Positions 41,790 through 51,843 of a stretch of DNA of 64,000 nucleotides are shown piece after piece. Each line of letters begins with the position of its first letter. Within the stretch, counting starts at the first letter, position 1. The notes below the pieces were generated by a model. The model searched no databases. It had not been told where the DNA came from and was given only the letters and a program-made list of their open reading frames with translations. Made by a program: the position numbers and the translations under genes. The DNA comes from Letharia columbiana (Eukaryota > Ascomycota > Lecanoromycetes > Lecanorales > Parmeliaceae), in NCBI RefSeq assembly GCF_014066305.1, contig NW_023501074.1, positions 62,001 to 126,000 of the forward strand, written 5' to 3'.

Positions 41790-42401
41790 TTAGTATATAT
41801 AAAAGAATAAGATAGAACTAAGCTTAAAAATCTTAAATTTATATATATAGTTAATTATAAATTCGAGTTCGCTACGCTCTTTAATTAGATCGACTAAGTT
41901 ATCGCGAGTAAATAAATTAATATCCGCAACTATTAAAATCTCGCTCTCTCTTATTAAAAAAATAGGTGTACGTTATTAACACATAGAATAACTTTTTTAT
42001 TTTCTATTAAAATCTTAAGATTTTTTTTTTAAATTATAGAACGAAATATGAGCTTTTAGATAAAAAAAGAATTTCTAAATTTAGTCTTATAATTATTAAA
42101 GCGTAAGGAATTTAAATATCGCTTATCAAAGTTCGCTCGATAGCCCTAATCAAAAAACAGGGGTATATTATTTAATTTCAGAATACCTTTTTTATTTTCT
42201 ATTATAATCTTAATATTTTTCTTCTAAGTTATAGAATATAATATAAACTTTTAAATAGAAAAATAATTATTAATTTTAGTTATATAAAAATTTAAAGGTA
42301 AAGAATTTAAATATCGTCTATTAAAAGTTCGCTTATTAAATTTACTCGATAGCTCTAATTTAAAAAAAAAATTATAAATTTAATTTATAGGCCTTTACTC
42401 G
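41790..42401 (-). mobile_element. Helitron-like short element inside duplicated block, copy 2
   Basis: Plus-strand ends are ttagtatatataaaag and cctttactcg; 612 bp. The flanks atatta | tttataatata rejoin to give exactly the uninterrupted sequence at 19724-19742 in copy 1. This is direct evidence for insertion without target duplication between A and T, after the block duplicated. Confidence 0.75.
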
Positions 42402-42593
42402 TTTATAATATAAATTTAAATAAAGATTAATTTCTTACTTTTTGAAGATATTAAGATAAATATATAAATAATTATTATTTTCTAAACTTTATATATATAT
42501 AAAGCGATTAAGAAATTAATAATAATCTATTATTAAATTATAAAGATTATATTTTTATATTAAATACTATAATTATAATCTTTTTTATTAATA
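42402..42593. repeat. Duplicated block, copy 2, short segment between two insertions
   Basis: It matches about 19740-19915 of copy 1. Its neighbours on both sides are Helitron-like insertions absent from copy 1. Confidence 0.5.
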
Positions 42594-43217
42594 TTAATAT
42601 ATATAAAAGAATAAGATAAGACTAAATTAGAAAATCTTAAATTTATATATATAATTAATTATTAATTTAGAATTATTACGCTTTTTAGCTAGATCGGCTA
42701 AGTTACTATAAATAAATAAATTAGTATTTATAATTATTAAAATCTCGCTCTCTCGCGTTTTTTTATTAAAAAATAGATATATATTATTAATATATAAAAT
42801 AACTTTTTTATTTTCTATTAAAATTATAAATCTTTTTTTTTAATTTTAAAGCGCTATTTATACTTTTCAAATTTTTAAAAATTTCGAAATTTAGTCTTAT
42901 AAAGATTAAAGTATAATAAATTTAAATATTACTTATTAAAGTTTACTCGATAGTTAAATAGCTTTAATTAAATATATATTATTTAATTTTAAAATAACTT
43001 TTTTATTTTCTATTAAAATTTTAATTTTTTTTTAAATTATAAAACGAAGTATAAATACTTAAAAAAAAAAGAAATATTAAATTTAGTACTATAATTATTA
43101 AAGAATAAAAAAATTAAATATTATTTATTAAAGTTCGCTTATTAAAGATTATTTATCTACTTATTTAATAATCTTAATTAAAAAAAAATATAGATTTAAT
43201 TTATAAATCTTTATTTA
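42594..43217 (-). mobile_element. Helitron-like short element
   Basis: Plus-strand ends are ttaatatatataaaag and RIP-altered ctttattta, flanked A and T. It abuts the next copy head to tail. Confidence 0.6.
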
Positions 43218-44609
43218 TATATAATAAAATAAAATTAAATTAAATTAAATTAGAGAGTTTTAAATTTATAAATATAATTAATTATAAATTTAATAGATCT
43301 ACGTCTTTTAATTAGATATCGCGAATAAATAAATTAATATTTATAATTATTAAAATCTTTTATTCTACTTTTAAATCTTTAATAACTTTATTATAATCTA
43401 TTAAATCTTTTAAATTTCTTTTTAAATTATAGCTAATAACTTATATTTAATATCGAAAAAATTATAAAATATAAATATTACTTATTAAAGTTTATTTATT
43501 AAATTTAGTTAATAATTAATAACTTTAAATAAAAAATAGATATATATTATCTAATTTTAAAATAACCTTTTTATTTTCTATTAAAATTTTAGATTTTTTT
43601 TAAAATTATAAAACGTAAATTAAACTTTTAAATAAATAAAAAAAATTTAAATTTAGTCTTATAAATATTTAAAGATTAAGAATTTAAATATCGTATTTTA
43701 ATATTCGCTCGATAGTTCTAATTAAAAAATAGATATATATTATTTAATTTTAGAATATTATATTTATTTTCTATTAAAAAAATTTAATTCTTTTTCTTAA
43801 ATTAAGAACGTACTATAAGCTTTTAAATAAGAAAAAAAATTTAATTTTAATTTTATAAATATTTAAAGATAAAGAATTTAAATATCGCTCTTTAAAGTTC
43901 GCTCGATAGTCTTAATTAAAAAATAGATATATATTATTTAATTTTAGAATAATATTTTAATTTTCTATAAATTTTCTCTCTCTAAATTATAGAATATAAT
44001 CTACACTTTTAAATAAAAAAAGAATTATAAAATTTAGTCTTATAAATATTTTAATATAAAGAATTTAAATATTACTTAATAAAAATCTATTTATTTTATT
44101 AAAAATACTCTTTAATATAAACTAAGATAGTCGAGTAATAATAATTTTAATAAATTTTAAAATTATTTTATCTCTCTCGTTAAAAAATCGTAAAATCGTA
44201 AAATTATAAGAATTATAAATTTCGTAAAATTCGTAAAATTCGTAAAATTAATAGAAACTCTATAAATTATAAAAATAAAAATAAAATAAAATAATAAGTA
44301 TAAACTATAATAGATATTAAAATTAACTTCTTATTAATTAAAGTTAAATTAATTTAAAGTTAATTAACTCTCTTTAAACTTAGTATTAATATAACTTCTC
44401 TTTTTTCTATTAAAATTATTTAAATTTTTTTTAAATTATAGAATATAACTTATTTTTTTATATAATTTAAAAATTATATAATTCGACTTTATAATTCTAA
44501 ATAAATCTTTAATTAAAATATTATTACTCTTCGAGAATCGAATTTAATTTCGAAATTAGATTTAAAAATTAATTACTTTTTATAAATTTAATTTATAAAT
44601 CTAGACTTA
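43214..44609 (-). mobile_element. Helitron-like medium element, 1.4 kb
   Basis: It ends ctagactta before T. The 3' end is decayed and overlaps the terminus of the preceding copy. It contains several repeats of the short-family module and a tcgtaaaatcgtaaaatt tract. It is the uninterrupted relative of the split copy at 26444-31791. Confidence 0.55.
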
Positions 44610-46174
44610 TAATTATTAATTAGATTTAAGATTATTAATATTAAAGAATAAAGAATTTAGATAATAATATACTCGCTAAGATTAATTAAATTATTTATAT
44701 TTATATCGATATCTTTATAATTTAACTTTATATTATCTATCTTTTAATTAATATATATTTTAAATATATCGATTTTAGTCTTTTTACAATTATAATATTA
44801 TTTAATTATCTTATCTTTTTATAGTATTACGAGTAAAGATATATAAATTAAATTTATAATTTTCTTTTTAATTAGAGCTATCGAGTAAATTTACTAAGTG
44901 ATATTTAATAAGCGATATTTAAGTATCTCGCTTTTTAATAATTCTAAGCTTAAATTTTAAGATTCTTAAAGCATTTATAAGCGCAGTCTACGCTCTATAA
45001 TTAAAAAAAAATCTTAAAGTTTTAATAGAAAATAGTAAAGTTATTAAAAAAATAAAAGTAAGTTAAAAGATTTTAATAGTTACGAATATTAAATTATTTA
45101 TCTATAATATCTAATAAAAAAATTATAGCGAACTTAAATCTATAATTAATTATATATATAAATTTAAGATTTTTTAAATTAGCTTTATCTTATTCTATTA
45201 TATATATTAATATTATAATAATTATAAATTTAATTTATAAAATTTAAATTATATTATATAAATTTTATAATATATAGATAATATATAATATAATTAATAA
45301 GTCTTATTAAAAACTAAGTAGAATTTAAATAAGAGATAAAAAATAGATTAAAAAAATATAGATTATTAAAAGAGTTATTATAAAAGAAATCTATTAATAA
45401 GTCTTATAATAGAGTTTTTTTTATAGCGTTTTTCTCTCGTTTTAAAGCTTCTTCTTAATAATATTTAGAATATATTACGCGTTAAGAGACTTTAAAATAG
45501 AGTATTAAAGAATAATATAATTAGATTAAAAGATATTATCGTTAATTTAGAAGAAGTATATAAAAAAAAAAAAAAAACTCGTTTAAACTCCTTTTAAAAA
45601 TCTTTTAATACGTTTATAAGTAGTAGTAAATATATATTAAACTTACTTATAACCTCGATTATTAATAATAGCGAATTCGCTAAAAAATAGTTTAGAGATA
45701 AAAATAAGAGCTTTATAAGATAAGTAAAAGAAATATATATATTTTAAATATTAAATAATCTTTAAATAAGAAATATCGAGAATAAATATATTTATATTAA
45801 TAAACTTAAAAATTAATAAAGTAATAAAAAATAGAAGAATTATTTAAGTTCGAATACGTTTTATATATCTATATTTAAATAATAATATACTTTATATATA
45901 GTAGATTAAATTTTATAAATTTTATATCGTTAAAAAGTATAAAATAAGCTTTATAGTTTAAGTAATTATTAAGTAATTATATTTAACGTAATTTAAATAC
46001 TTTAAAATATAAAAGTTTTATATATAGATTTTTAATAAAAAGATATAAAAGAGTTAGCGAGTTAATATAGTCGATTTAATTAAAGAGTATAATTAATTTA
46101 AATTTATAATTAGCTATATATATAAATCTAAAATTTTATAACTTAACTTTATTTTATTCTTTTATATATATTAA
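44610..46174. repeat. Duplicated block, copy 2, right part
   Basis: 44610-44829 and 45211-46174 match 19915-20128 and 20563-21227. The region from about 45300 also carries the 3' module of the Helitron-like long form (tcgtttaaactcc, aacctcgattattaat) and ends ttaa before T at 46174. Confidence 0.5.
44830..45210 (+). mobile_element. Helitron-like short element shared by both duplicated blocks
   Basis: It starts cgagtaaag after A and ends tatatattaa before T; 381 bp. It is the positional counterpart of 20129-20562. Confidence 0.65.
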
Positions 46175-46480
46175 TAAATTATTATTCTATAAATAATAAA
46201 TTAAACTTTATAAACTTTATATTCTTAGAGATCGTAGAACGAGCTATATAATTTCAAAATTTATTAAATAACTTTATCTATCGTAAGTTAAGAATTTTAA
46301 AGTATAAGAAATTTATATTTAAACTTTAAATAGATAATTATAAAAAAGTTAGCGATTTATTTTTAAAGAATTTAATTAAAGAATTTATTAAACTTAAATT
46401 TATAGATAATAAATTATTTATATATATATATATATATAAGTTAATTTAATTTAGCTTTATTTTATTCTCTTATATAAATA
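46175..46480 (+). mobile_element. Helitron-like long-form fragment
   Basis: The 3' module phrases aattaaactttataa and agctttattttattctctt are present. Both termini are degraded. Confidence 0.45.
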
Positions 46481-46847
46481 CGAGTAAAGATTTTTTTTTT
46501 TATTTTTTTTTATTAAAGCTATCGAGTAAATTTAATAAATAATTTTTAATAAGTAATCTTTAATAAGTAATATTTAAATTTCTTATCTTTAAAGAACTAT
46601 AAGATTAAACTTTAAGACTATTTCATTTTAATTTATAATTTAAAAAAAATAATTAAATTTTATTAGAAAATAGTAAAGTTATTTAAAGGTTAAAAGTAGA
46701 AAAAGATATTTTAATAATTAGAAATATTAATTTATTTACTCGCGATATTTAGTTAAAAAGTATACATCTATTTAATTTATAATTAATTATATATATAAAT
46801 TTAAGAATTTCTAGCTTATCTTTATCTTATTCTATTATATATATTAA
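46481..46847 (+). mobile_element. Helitron-like short element
   Basis: It starts cgagtaaag after A and ends tatatattaa before T. At 367 bp it is the shortest copy with both ends. Confidence 0.65.
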
Positions 46848-47104
46848 TTAATTATCTTTTTTTATTTCTAATAATTATAATATAATTAAAAGTATTTTTA
46901 ATAAATAAATAGAAAAAAGAATTAATAATTAAAATTAATAAATTTAATTAAGAAAATTAATATTATAATTAATATTATTATATCTAAATATATCTAAATA
47001 TTTTCTCTTATATTATAAAAGTTTATTATCTTTTTAAATCGTTTAATATAATTATAGATAGATATTATATATATTTAATTCTAAATTTAAAATAATAAGA
47101 GAAT

Positions 47105-47440
47105 CTATACGTAGGTTTCGGAAGCGATAACCTCTAAGAAATAAGAAGAGAAACGTTAGTAATAGAATACTATACAGTATGAATATCTAAGCTCTGGATG
47201 ATCTGGTCAGCTTGAGGCTCTCTAGCCCTTCCAGGATTGCAGCCAGTGAGGCATTTTACATTCCTATCAGTATGCCCTTCTGACATCTCCGTGGCTCTCA
47301 TGAGGAGTAGAGCAATCGTGGTCAATGTTTTTAGGCCTTCTTGTCAAGCACCCAAAAGTAGAGCCTTCGCAATTACTTTCACCCGCCTCCTCAACCAGCT
47401 TCAGCTATGCTGTTGCCTCTATTGTAACACTTCTGAAAGC
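47105..47440. other. 3' flank of the gene island
   Basis: Composition shifts abruptly from RIP-saturated to balanced at about 47105. It lies downstream of the stop codon of the minus-strand gene and is probably its 3' untranslated and terminator region. No AATAAA is present on the minus strand. Small frames on the plus strand (47237-47449) have no recognisable content. Confidence 0.5.
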
Positions 47441-49499
47441 TCAGTCTGAATCATCCGAGGGCCGTATTCGTTGCTGCTTTGGTTCTATAACCGGCAAGTC
47501 ATCATCTCTTCCCGTCTTTCTCTTCGCCATTGCTCGCGCTTGTCCGTATATCTTAGTTGCACGCTCGCCTAGGCCCCAATCGACAATGTTGCTGATGTCT
47601 CGCTGAAACCTTTCAGTGGTCGCGTCCAGCCCGTGTTGCAGTGAGTACTGATCCAGAACGCTCGTATGCCAGTACACTGCGCCATTGCTCCAGAGCTCCC
47701 GCCAGTTGACGAACATAAAGCAGGAATTTGGCGCAATAGCCACGGTAAAGCAGATAGAGTCAGGGTCTGGATCGGAGTTGTCCTTGTCGACATCGACTTG
47801 TGGTAGACTGGTGAAGGGCCCCGAACGCGGCTTGCCCCTGGCTTCATCATTCCAGTCGGCTGTGTAGGATACGATGGCACTACCAGTGCGCTGGCACTGG
47901 ACTTCTGCTTCAGCAATAGGTCGATCCTTGGTCTTGACTTCGCCCGCTAGGAAGGGATGATGGATTTGTTTGGTGAGAGGTTTAGATACGGTCCTGTCGA
48001 AGACAGCTAGGCAGGTTTCAAGGCGTTAGCCCCCATTCTGGACGATGTAATGTATCAAAATGTTTTAGAGCAGGTTCAAGATACGTCACAGGGTACTTGC
48101 CGCAGTATTTATTGGGCAGCAGGTCGGTACTAAGACCATAAATGAGGTCTGGCTCTGGGTTTTGCAATCTGGGCAAACTGTCGTAGATCTTCTCGAACGA
48201 TCCTTCAGCCGCAACAGCTTGAGGAACTGAACTTTCGCGAAACTTCGCTTTTGTCCGACGACCTGCGATTTGCCAGCGCATCAGTTTCCGAGTACACCAT
48301 CCAAAAAAGCCCTTAGACTGCCAGAAAGGCCAACAGGAGACGAAAGTCACTTACCCAGGAGATCTTGGCTCCAAGCTTTGGGATCTGGCATGAAATCGTC
48401 GACTGCTAGAGCTTGCCCTGGCGCAATCTCAGGATTGGGCACCATGCGGGCCTCATCAAGAAGGATACCAAGGAGCTTGCAAGCGAAGTCGTTCTCACCA
48501 AGGATGGAATATTTTTTGGCAATTGCCTGCAGCGCAGGGACCTTTTCCTTTGCAGTCGGTGAGCCTCTTGAGCGGCCGAGGATTGCACGAGCTAGATCTA
48601 TAATGGCAGCGCCACGTGTCCTAGACAGGAATTCGAAATGTGAGCGATTCCTCGAAAGCCTTGAAGATCTCTTGCAGAGTCCCAGTTCAGGGCTGAAGAA
48701 CTGAGCATAGTACTCCTTGACAGGCCTAAGCAGTTTCAAAACAGCCCCAAAATTGGGTAGAGTAGCTGACAGGACAGGGTGTTAGGGTGCACATAGAGAT
48801 CAAAACAACGTACCTTGCGTCTGGATCATTGTAAAAGTGGTGTTGCTTCTCGAACTCTTTCTGTGCCTGCTCCGGAGTCATGCCAGGTGACGATTCCTTC
48901 AGAGTCGAGCTGAAGTCTAAGTTTGGTGGTGAGGAAGGAAGATTGTAGCTGTTTGGAGAGTGAACTCCTTCGAGACCCTTAGAGATATGGACTGGTGGTG
49001 AAGAGGTGTCGTAGAGGCTAGGGAGTTGAGCTCTTTCAATCCTACTGGGAACATGAACGGGCGAGGGAGGGATATCGTAGCTGTCAGGAAAAGGATCTCC
49101 TTCGATGCCACTTGGATGGTCAGCTTGAGGCGAAGGAACGTCGTAGCTATCGGGAAAGGTATGCTTTGCGATACCTCGGGGAAAGTGAGATTCCAGAGAA
49201 GGAAGGTGATCGTTGGCAGGAGAGTCAGATGTTTGGATACCGCTCGAGACGTGACGGCTGGCACTTTGATGCTTGATCTCACTGTCGGAGTCCTTGCCTA
49301 CAGCCTCAGTTAATATGCGAGGGGAGTCGCAAGTTTCTCCTGAGGTGGTGGATGAGGCTGGAGGTGAGCCTGACTCGTAATGCACGGGCAGCCGACCTTG
49401 CTCGTGTTGTTGCTCAATAGATAAGCTACGGGCACGTTTGGCTGATGGTGTCTGGACCTGAGCAACGTCTATGTCATCAAGTTTGCGAATTCTTTCCAT
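47441..49499 (-). CDS. Fungal hypothetical protein with PD-(D/E)XK-like C-terminal domain (DUF7924-like), four exons
   Basis: The only gene of normal composition. In-frame model: exons 49499-48814, 48725-48355, 48262-48085 and 47993-47441, giving 595 residues; start ATG at 49499, stop TGA at 47441. Residues 1-228 are low-complexity, with KRAR at 21-24 (possible nuclear signal) and short tandem repeats at 83-193. Exon 2 holds a helical-looking region with AAIIDLARAIL. Exon 3 has EPDLIYG (Asp391). Exon 4 has HPFLAGEVK (Glu430, Lys432), a helix with AEVQCQRTGSAIV, a strand VAIAPNSCFMFVNW, and a tail SNIVDWGLGERATKIYGQA, then basic AKRK. The D...ExK arrangement and the tail match my memory of a large fungal family of unknown function, probably DUF7924; whether it cleaves DNA is not known. 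Introns 1 and 3 are uncertain: the first AG after each branch site breaks the frame. If those canonical sites are used, the gene is frameshifted. No neighbouring gene gives context. Confidence 0.7.
47994..48084 (-). other. Intron 3 (in-frame version, 91 bp)
   Basis: Donor GTATCT at 48084 and acceptor CGACAG at 47994 keep the frame; donor GTACCC at 48096 also would. The branch CTAAC is at about 48029-48025 and the first AG after it is CCTAG at 48007, which breaks the frame with either donor. The exon-3 frame otherwise stops at TGA just after WGLTP. Boundaries here are tentative. Confidence 0.4.
48263..48354 (-). other. Intron 2 (92 bp)
   Basis: Donor GTAAGT at 48354, branch CTGAT about 18 bases before the acceptor CGCAG at 48263. 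It joins codon G|GT and keeps the frame. It is well supported, unlike introns 1 and 3. Confidence 0.7.
48726..48813 (-). other. Intron 1 (in-frame version, 88 bp)
   Basis: The donor is GTACGT at 48813. A good branch site CTAAC lies at 48785-48781. The first AG after it (TGTCAG, ending at 48766) would make a 48-bp intron, and translation then stops after 14 codons at TAG. Using the later GCTTAG (ending 48726) joins AG|G CCT and opens into exon 2. The coding-looking peptide TLPNFGAVLKLL just upstream of the later acceptor suggests that the first AG was once used and that a 1-base change shifted the frame. Confidence 0.45.
48921..49253 (-). repeat. Five tandem repeats of about 22 residues within exon 1
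   Basis: Protein residues 83-193 contain five imperfect units beginning H-x-(P/S)-x-(G/R)-(I/L) and, in the last four, followed by P-(D/S/N)-(S/L)-Y-(D/N) and a run of Pro and Ser. Units two and three both contain FPDSYD. At DNA level these are diverged copies, so the repeat is conserved as protein. Predicted disordered. Confidence 0.75.
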
Positions 49500-49507
49500 T
49501 GCGCCAT
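49469..49507 (-). CDS. Short upstream ORF overlapping the main start
   Basis: An ATG at 49507 lies 8 bases before the chosen start in another frame and reads 12 codons (MAQWKEFANLMT) before TAG at 49469. If the transcript begins upstream, ribosomes meet this ATG first, so it could lower translation of the main frame. Alternatively transcription starts between the two ATGs. No evidence that the peptide has a function. Confidence 0.35.
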   Translation of the reverse strand: MAQWKEFANLMT

Positions 49508-49672
49508 TGACTTTAATGGAAGATGAAAGTTGTAATATCTGGTGACTCGTGAGCTACTTTGTTGATGAAAGGTAACGAGGGGAAGCGCGTATGAAGCGCA
49601 TACTTAGTTTCATAGGAAACGCGAAATACTAGGAAACGCGAAACTTTTAGACACGATAAGTCCGATCTAACA
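49500..49672. other. 5' flank of the gene island
   Basis: Balanced composition continues to about 49672 and then changes abruptly to RIP-saturated sequence, so the upstream region available as an unmutated promoter is only about 170 bp. No TATA box recognised. Confidence 0.5.
49613..49643 (-). promoter_or_regulatory. Direct repeat TAGGAAACGCGAAA in the promoter
   Basis: Two identical 14-bp copies (49613-49626 and 49630-49643) lie 114-144 bp upstream of the start codon. Each contains ACGCGAAA, which fits the CNCGAAA box bound by SBF and overlaps the ACGCG core bound by MBF in fungi. Cell-cycle control is an inference from the motif only; the repeat itself is directly visible. Confidence 0.45.
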
Positions 49673-50449
49673 ATTAATATTTAATTCTTATTAAAATTCT
49701 ATAGTAAGTTTAAATAATAAGAATGAAAACATCTAAATCTTTCATAGTATTAAGACTTATATATTAATTTTTTTTTTTTTTTTTTTTTATCTTATCGATT
49801 TATTACTTTATAAAAATTATATATTTTCTTTTATTATCTCTTCTTTTATTACTTTATCTTATATTATTTTCTAATTTATCTATCTTTTTAATCGCTTCTA
49901 TCTCTTTTATTTATTATTACTATTATAGAAAAGTTAATAAAAAAATCTTTAAGAGAGTTTATAATAAGATTTTTATAATAATAAGAGATAGTAATTTTAT
50001 TAAATCTAGCGTAAGAAATATAATATTTTTCTTTTAAATAAACTTTATATTTCTTTATATCTTTAATAATAGCTATTTTAATATAAGAATATTTTAAAAA
50101 TCTCTATATAAACTATTTTATAGCGAAGTTATTCTTTCGCTATTAAATAGTATTAAAATTTAAAATTTAAAATTTATCTTAATATACTTATCTAAATATA
50201 AAAAAGAAAAATATTACTTATATATCTTAATAAAATTACTATTAATAATTTTAAAAAAGATATTAATAGTAAGTATTATAAACGTATTATTAATATATTA
50301 CTTAATTCTATAATCTAATAAATTTTAATAAAGAGATTTTTAATTATAATATATCTTCTTTCTATTTATAAAATTTAATAGTTTTATTATTCTATTTATC
50401 TTATTTATATAAAATATTTTTATATTAATTTTAATATTATAATAAAATA
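49673..50449. other. AT-rich gene-free stretch with a 21-bp T tract
   Basis: Resumption of RIP-mutated sequence after the gene. An uninterrupted T21 run is at 49768-49788. Nothing else recognisable. Confidence 0.45.
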
Positions 50450-50680
50450 TTAATATATATAAAATAATAAGATAGAGCTAAGTTATAAGATCTTAAACTT
50501 ATATATATAATTAATTATAAATTCGAGTTTACTACGCTTATTAATTAGATATCGTAAATAAGTAAATTAATATTTATATCTATTAAAATCTCTTATTCTA
50601 CTTTTACAATTTTAATAACTTTATTATATTCTCTTAAAATCTTAAAATCTATTTTTTAATTTATAGAGTACTAGAGTGTA
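50450..50680 (-). mobile_element. Helitron-like fragment (3' part)
   Basis: It starts ttaatatatataaaata after A and carries the gagctaagttataagatctt and cgtaaataagtaaattaat phrases. The 5' half is missing. Confidence 0.55.
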
Positions 50681-51696
50681 ATAAAATCCCTTATCGATCT
50701 TAATAAACTACTAAAATTTTATTCTCTATTAATTTTATAAATTATTTAGCTAATATATTATTATCTATTTAATTTTATAGCTTAATTATCTTTTTTTACT
50801 AGCTATCGATAGCGTATAGATATTTCTTTAATATATATCTATATCTATTTTAGAGAAATCGTTATCTAAGTTCGTTTTAATATTAATTTTAATTAATTAA
50901 TTATATATTATACTTTCTTTCTTAATCTTTAAAATAGAATATTTTAATAAATCTTTATTATATTAAGATCTAGTAATTAAGTCGAATATATTAAAATCTT
51001 AATTTATTTATTATCTTTAAGTTATTAAACTACGTCTTTAATATCTTTTTTTAATAAAACTTTTTTTAATCTAATATTATAACTTGAATTATTATCTTTT
51101 TAAAGAATAGTCTTATTATATTATATATATTCTTTTTAATATATATAAATATAGATTAAAAATAGTTTTTAAGTATAGTAGATTTAAATTATTAAATTTC
51201 CTTTAAACTTAATCTTAACTTTATAAGATTTTTTAGTCTCTTATTTTATTATATATTATTAAAATTATTTCGAAATCTTCTTCTTTCGAGTTTATAACTT
51301 TCTTTTCTTTAAGACTTTAACTTTAACTTTTAAAGAATTATTCTTATTATTATAAAATTATAATTTATCTATTTTATATTAAGAGATTTCTATAAATATA
51401 TAAAATTTAAAGTTCTAAAAGTTAAATATTTTTTAAAGATTTTTAGATTTTAAAGTAATATCTTCTTTATATAGTACTCTTTTATATACTATTATTCTAG
51501 AATCTATATATATCTCATCTATAAAATATATATATTTCTAGAAGTTTTTAATTATATAATATTTATATTTATTACTATATTTAACTCTAATATTCTTATT
51601 TTTTTTAATTAATTTTCTTAATTTTCTATCTTTTAAATAGTTTAACTCTATAATAACGAGTTATAAGATTCTTCTATAATATTCTTAAATATATTA
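50681..51696. other. RIP-degraded gene-free stretch
   Basis: No element ends or frames recognised before the LTR at 51697. Confidence 0.4.
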
Positions 51697-51843
51697 TGGA
51701 AATATAAGATAAGATACTTAGTTATTAACTATGGAGTTACTATAAAGAAAAGAGCGATTAGATATAAATACGCTAAGGCGTATCACGTAATCATATTACG
51801 TAATCGTCAAGACGCTAAGAGTCACGTGATTCGAATTTTAACA
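51697..51843 (-). repeat. LTR (3' LTR in element orientation)
   Basis: 147-bp direct repeat of 60996-61142. On the minus strand it starts TGTTAAAATT and ends TTTCCA, canonical TG...CA. This copy keeps its CACGTGA and terminal CA, and is less RIP-altered than the other. Confidence 0.8.

Noticed and set aside
47237..47606. Two plus-strand frames (47237-47449 and 47325-47606)
   Set aside because: They lie in the 3' flank of the gene or overlap the coherent minus-strand exon 4 in antisense. Their translations show no family features.
48270..48704. 144-codon plus-strand frame
   Set aside because: It is antisense to exon 2 and intron 2 of the minus-strand gene, which has the better codon and motif content.
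49768..49788. T21 tract as the poly(A) tail of a LINE or processed copy
   Set aside because: No reverse-transcribed body or target duplication is visible next to it.
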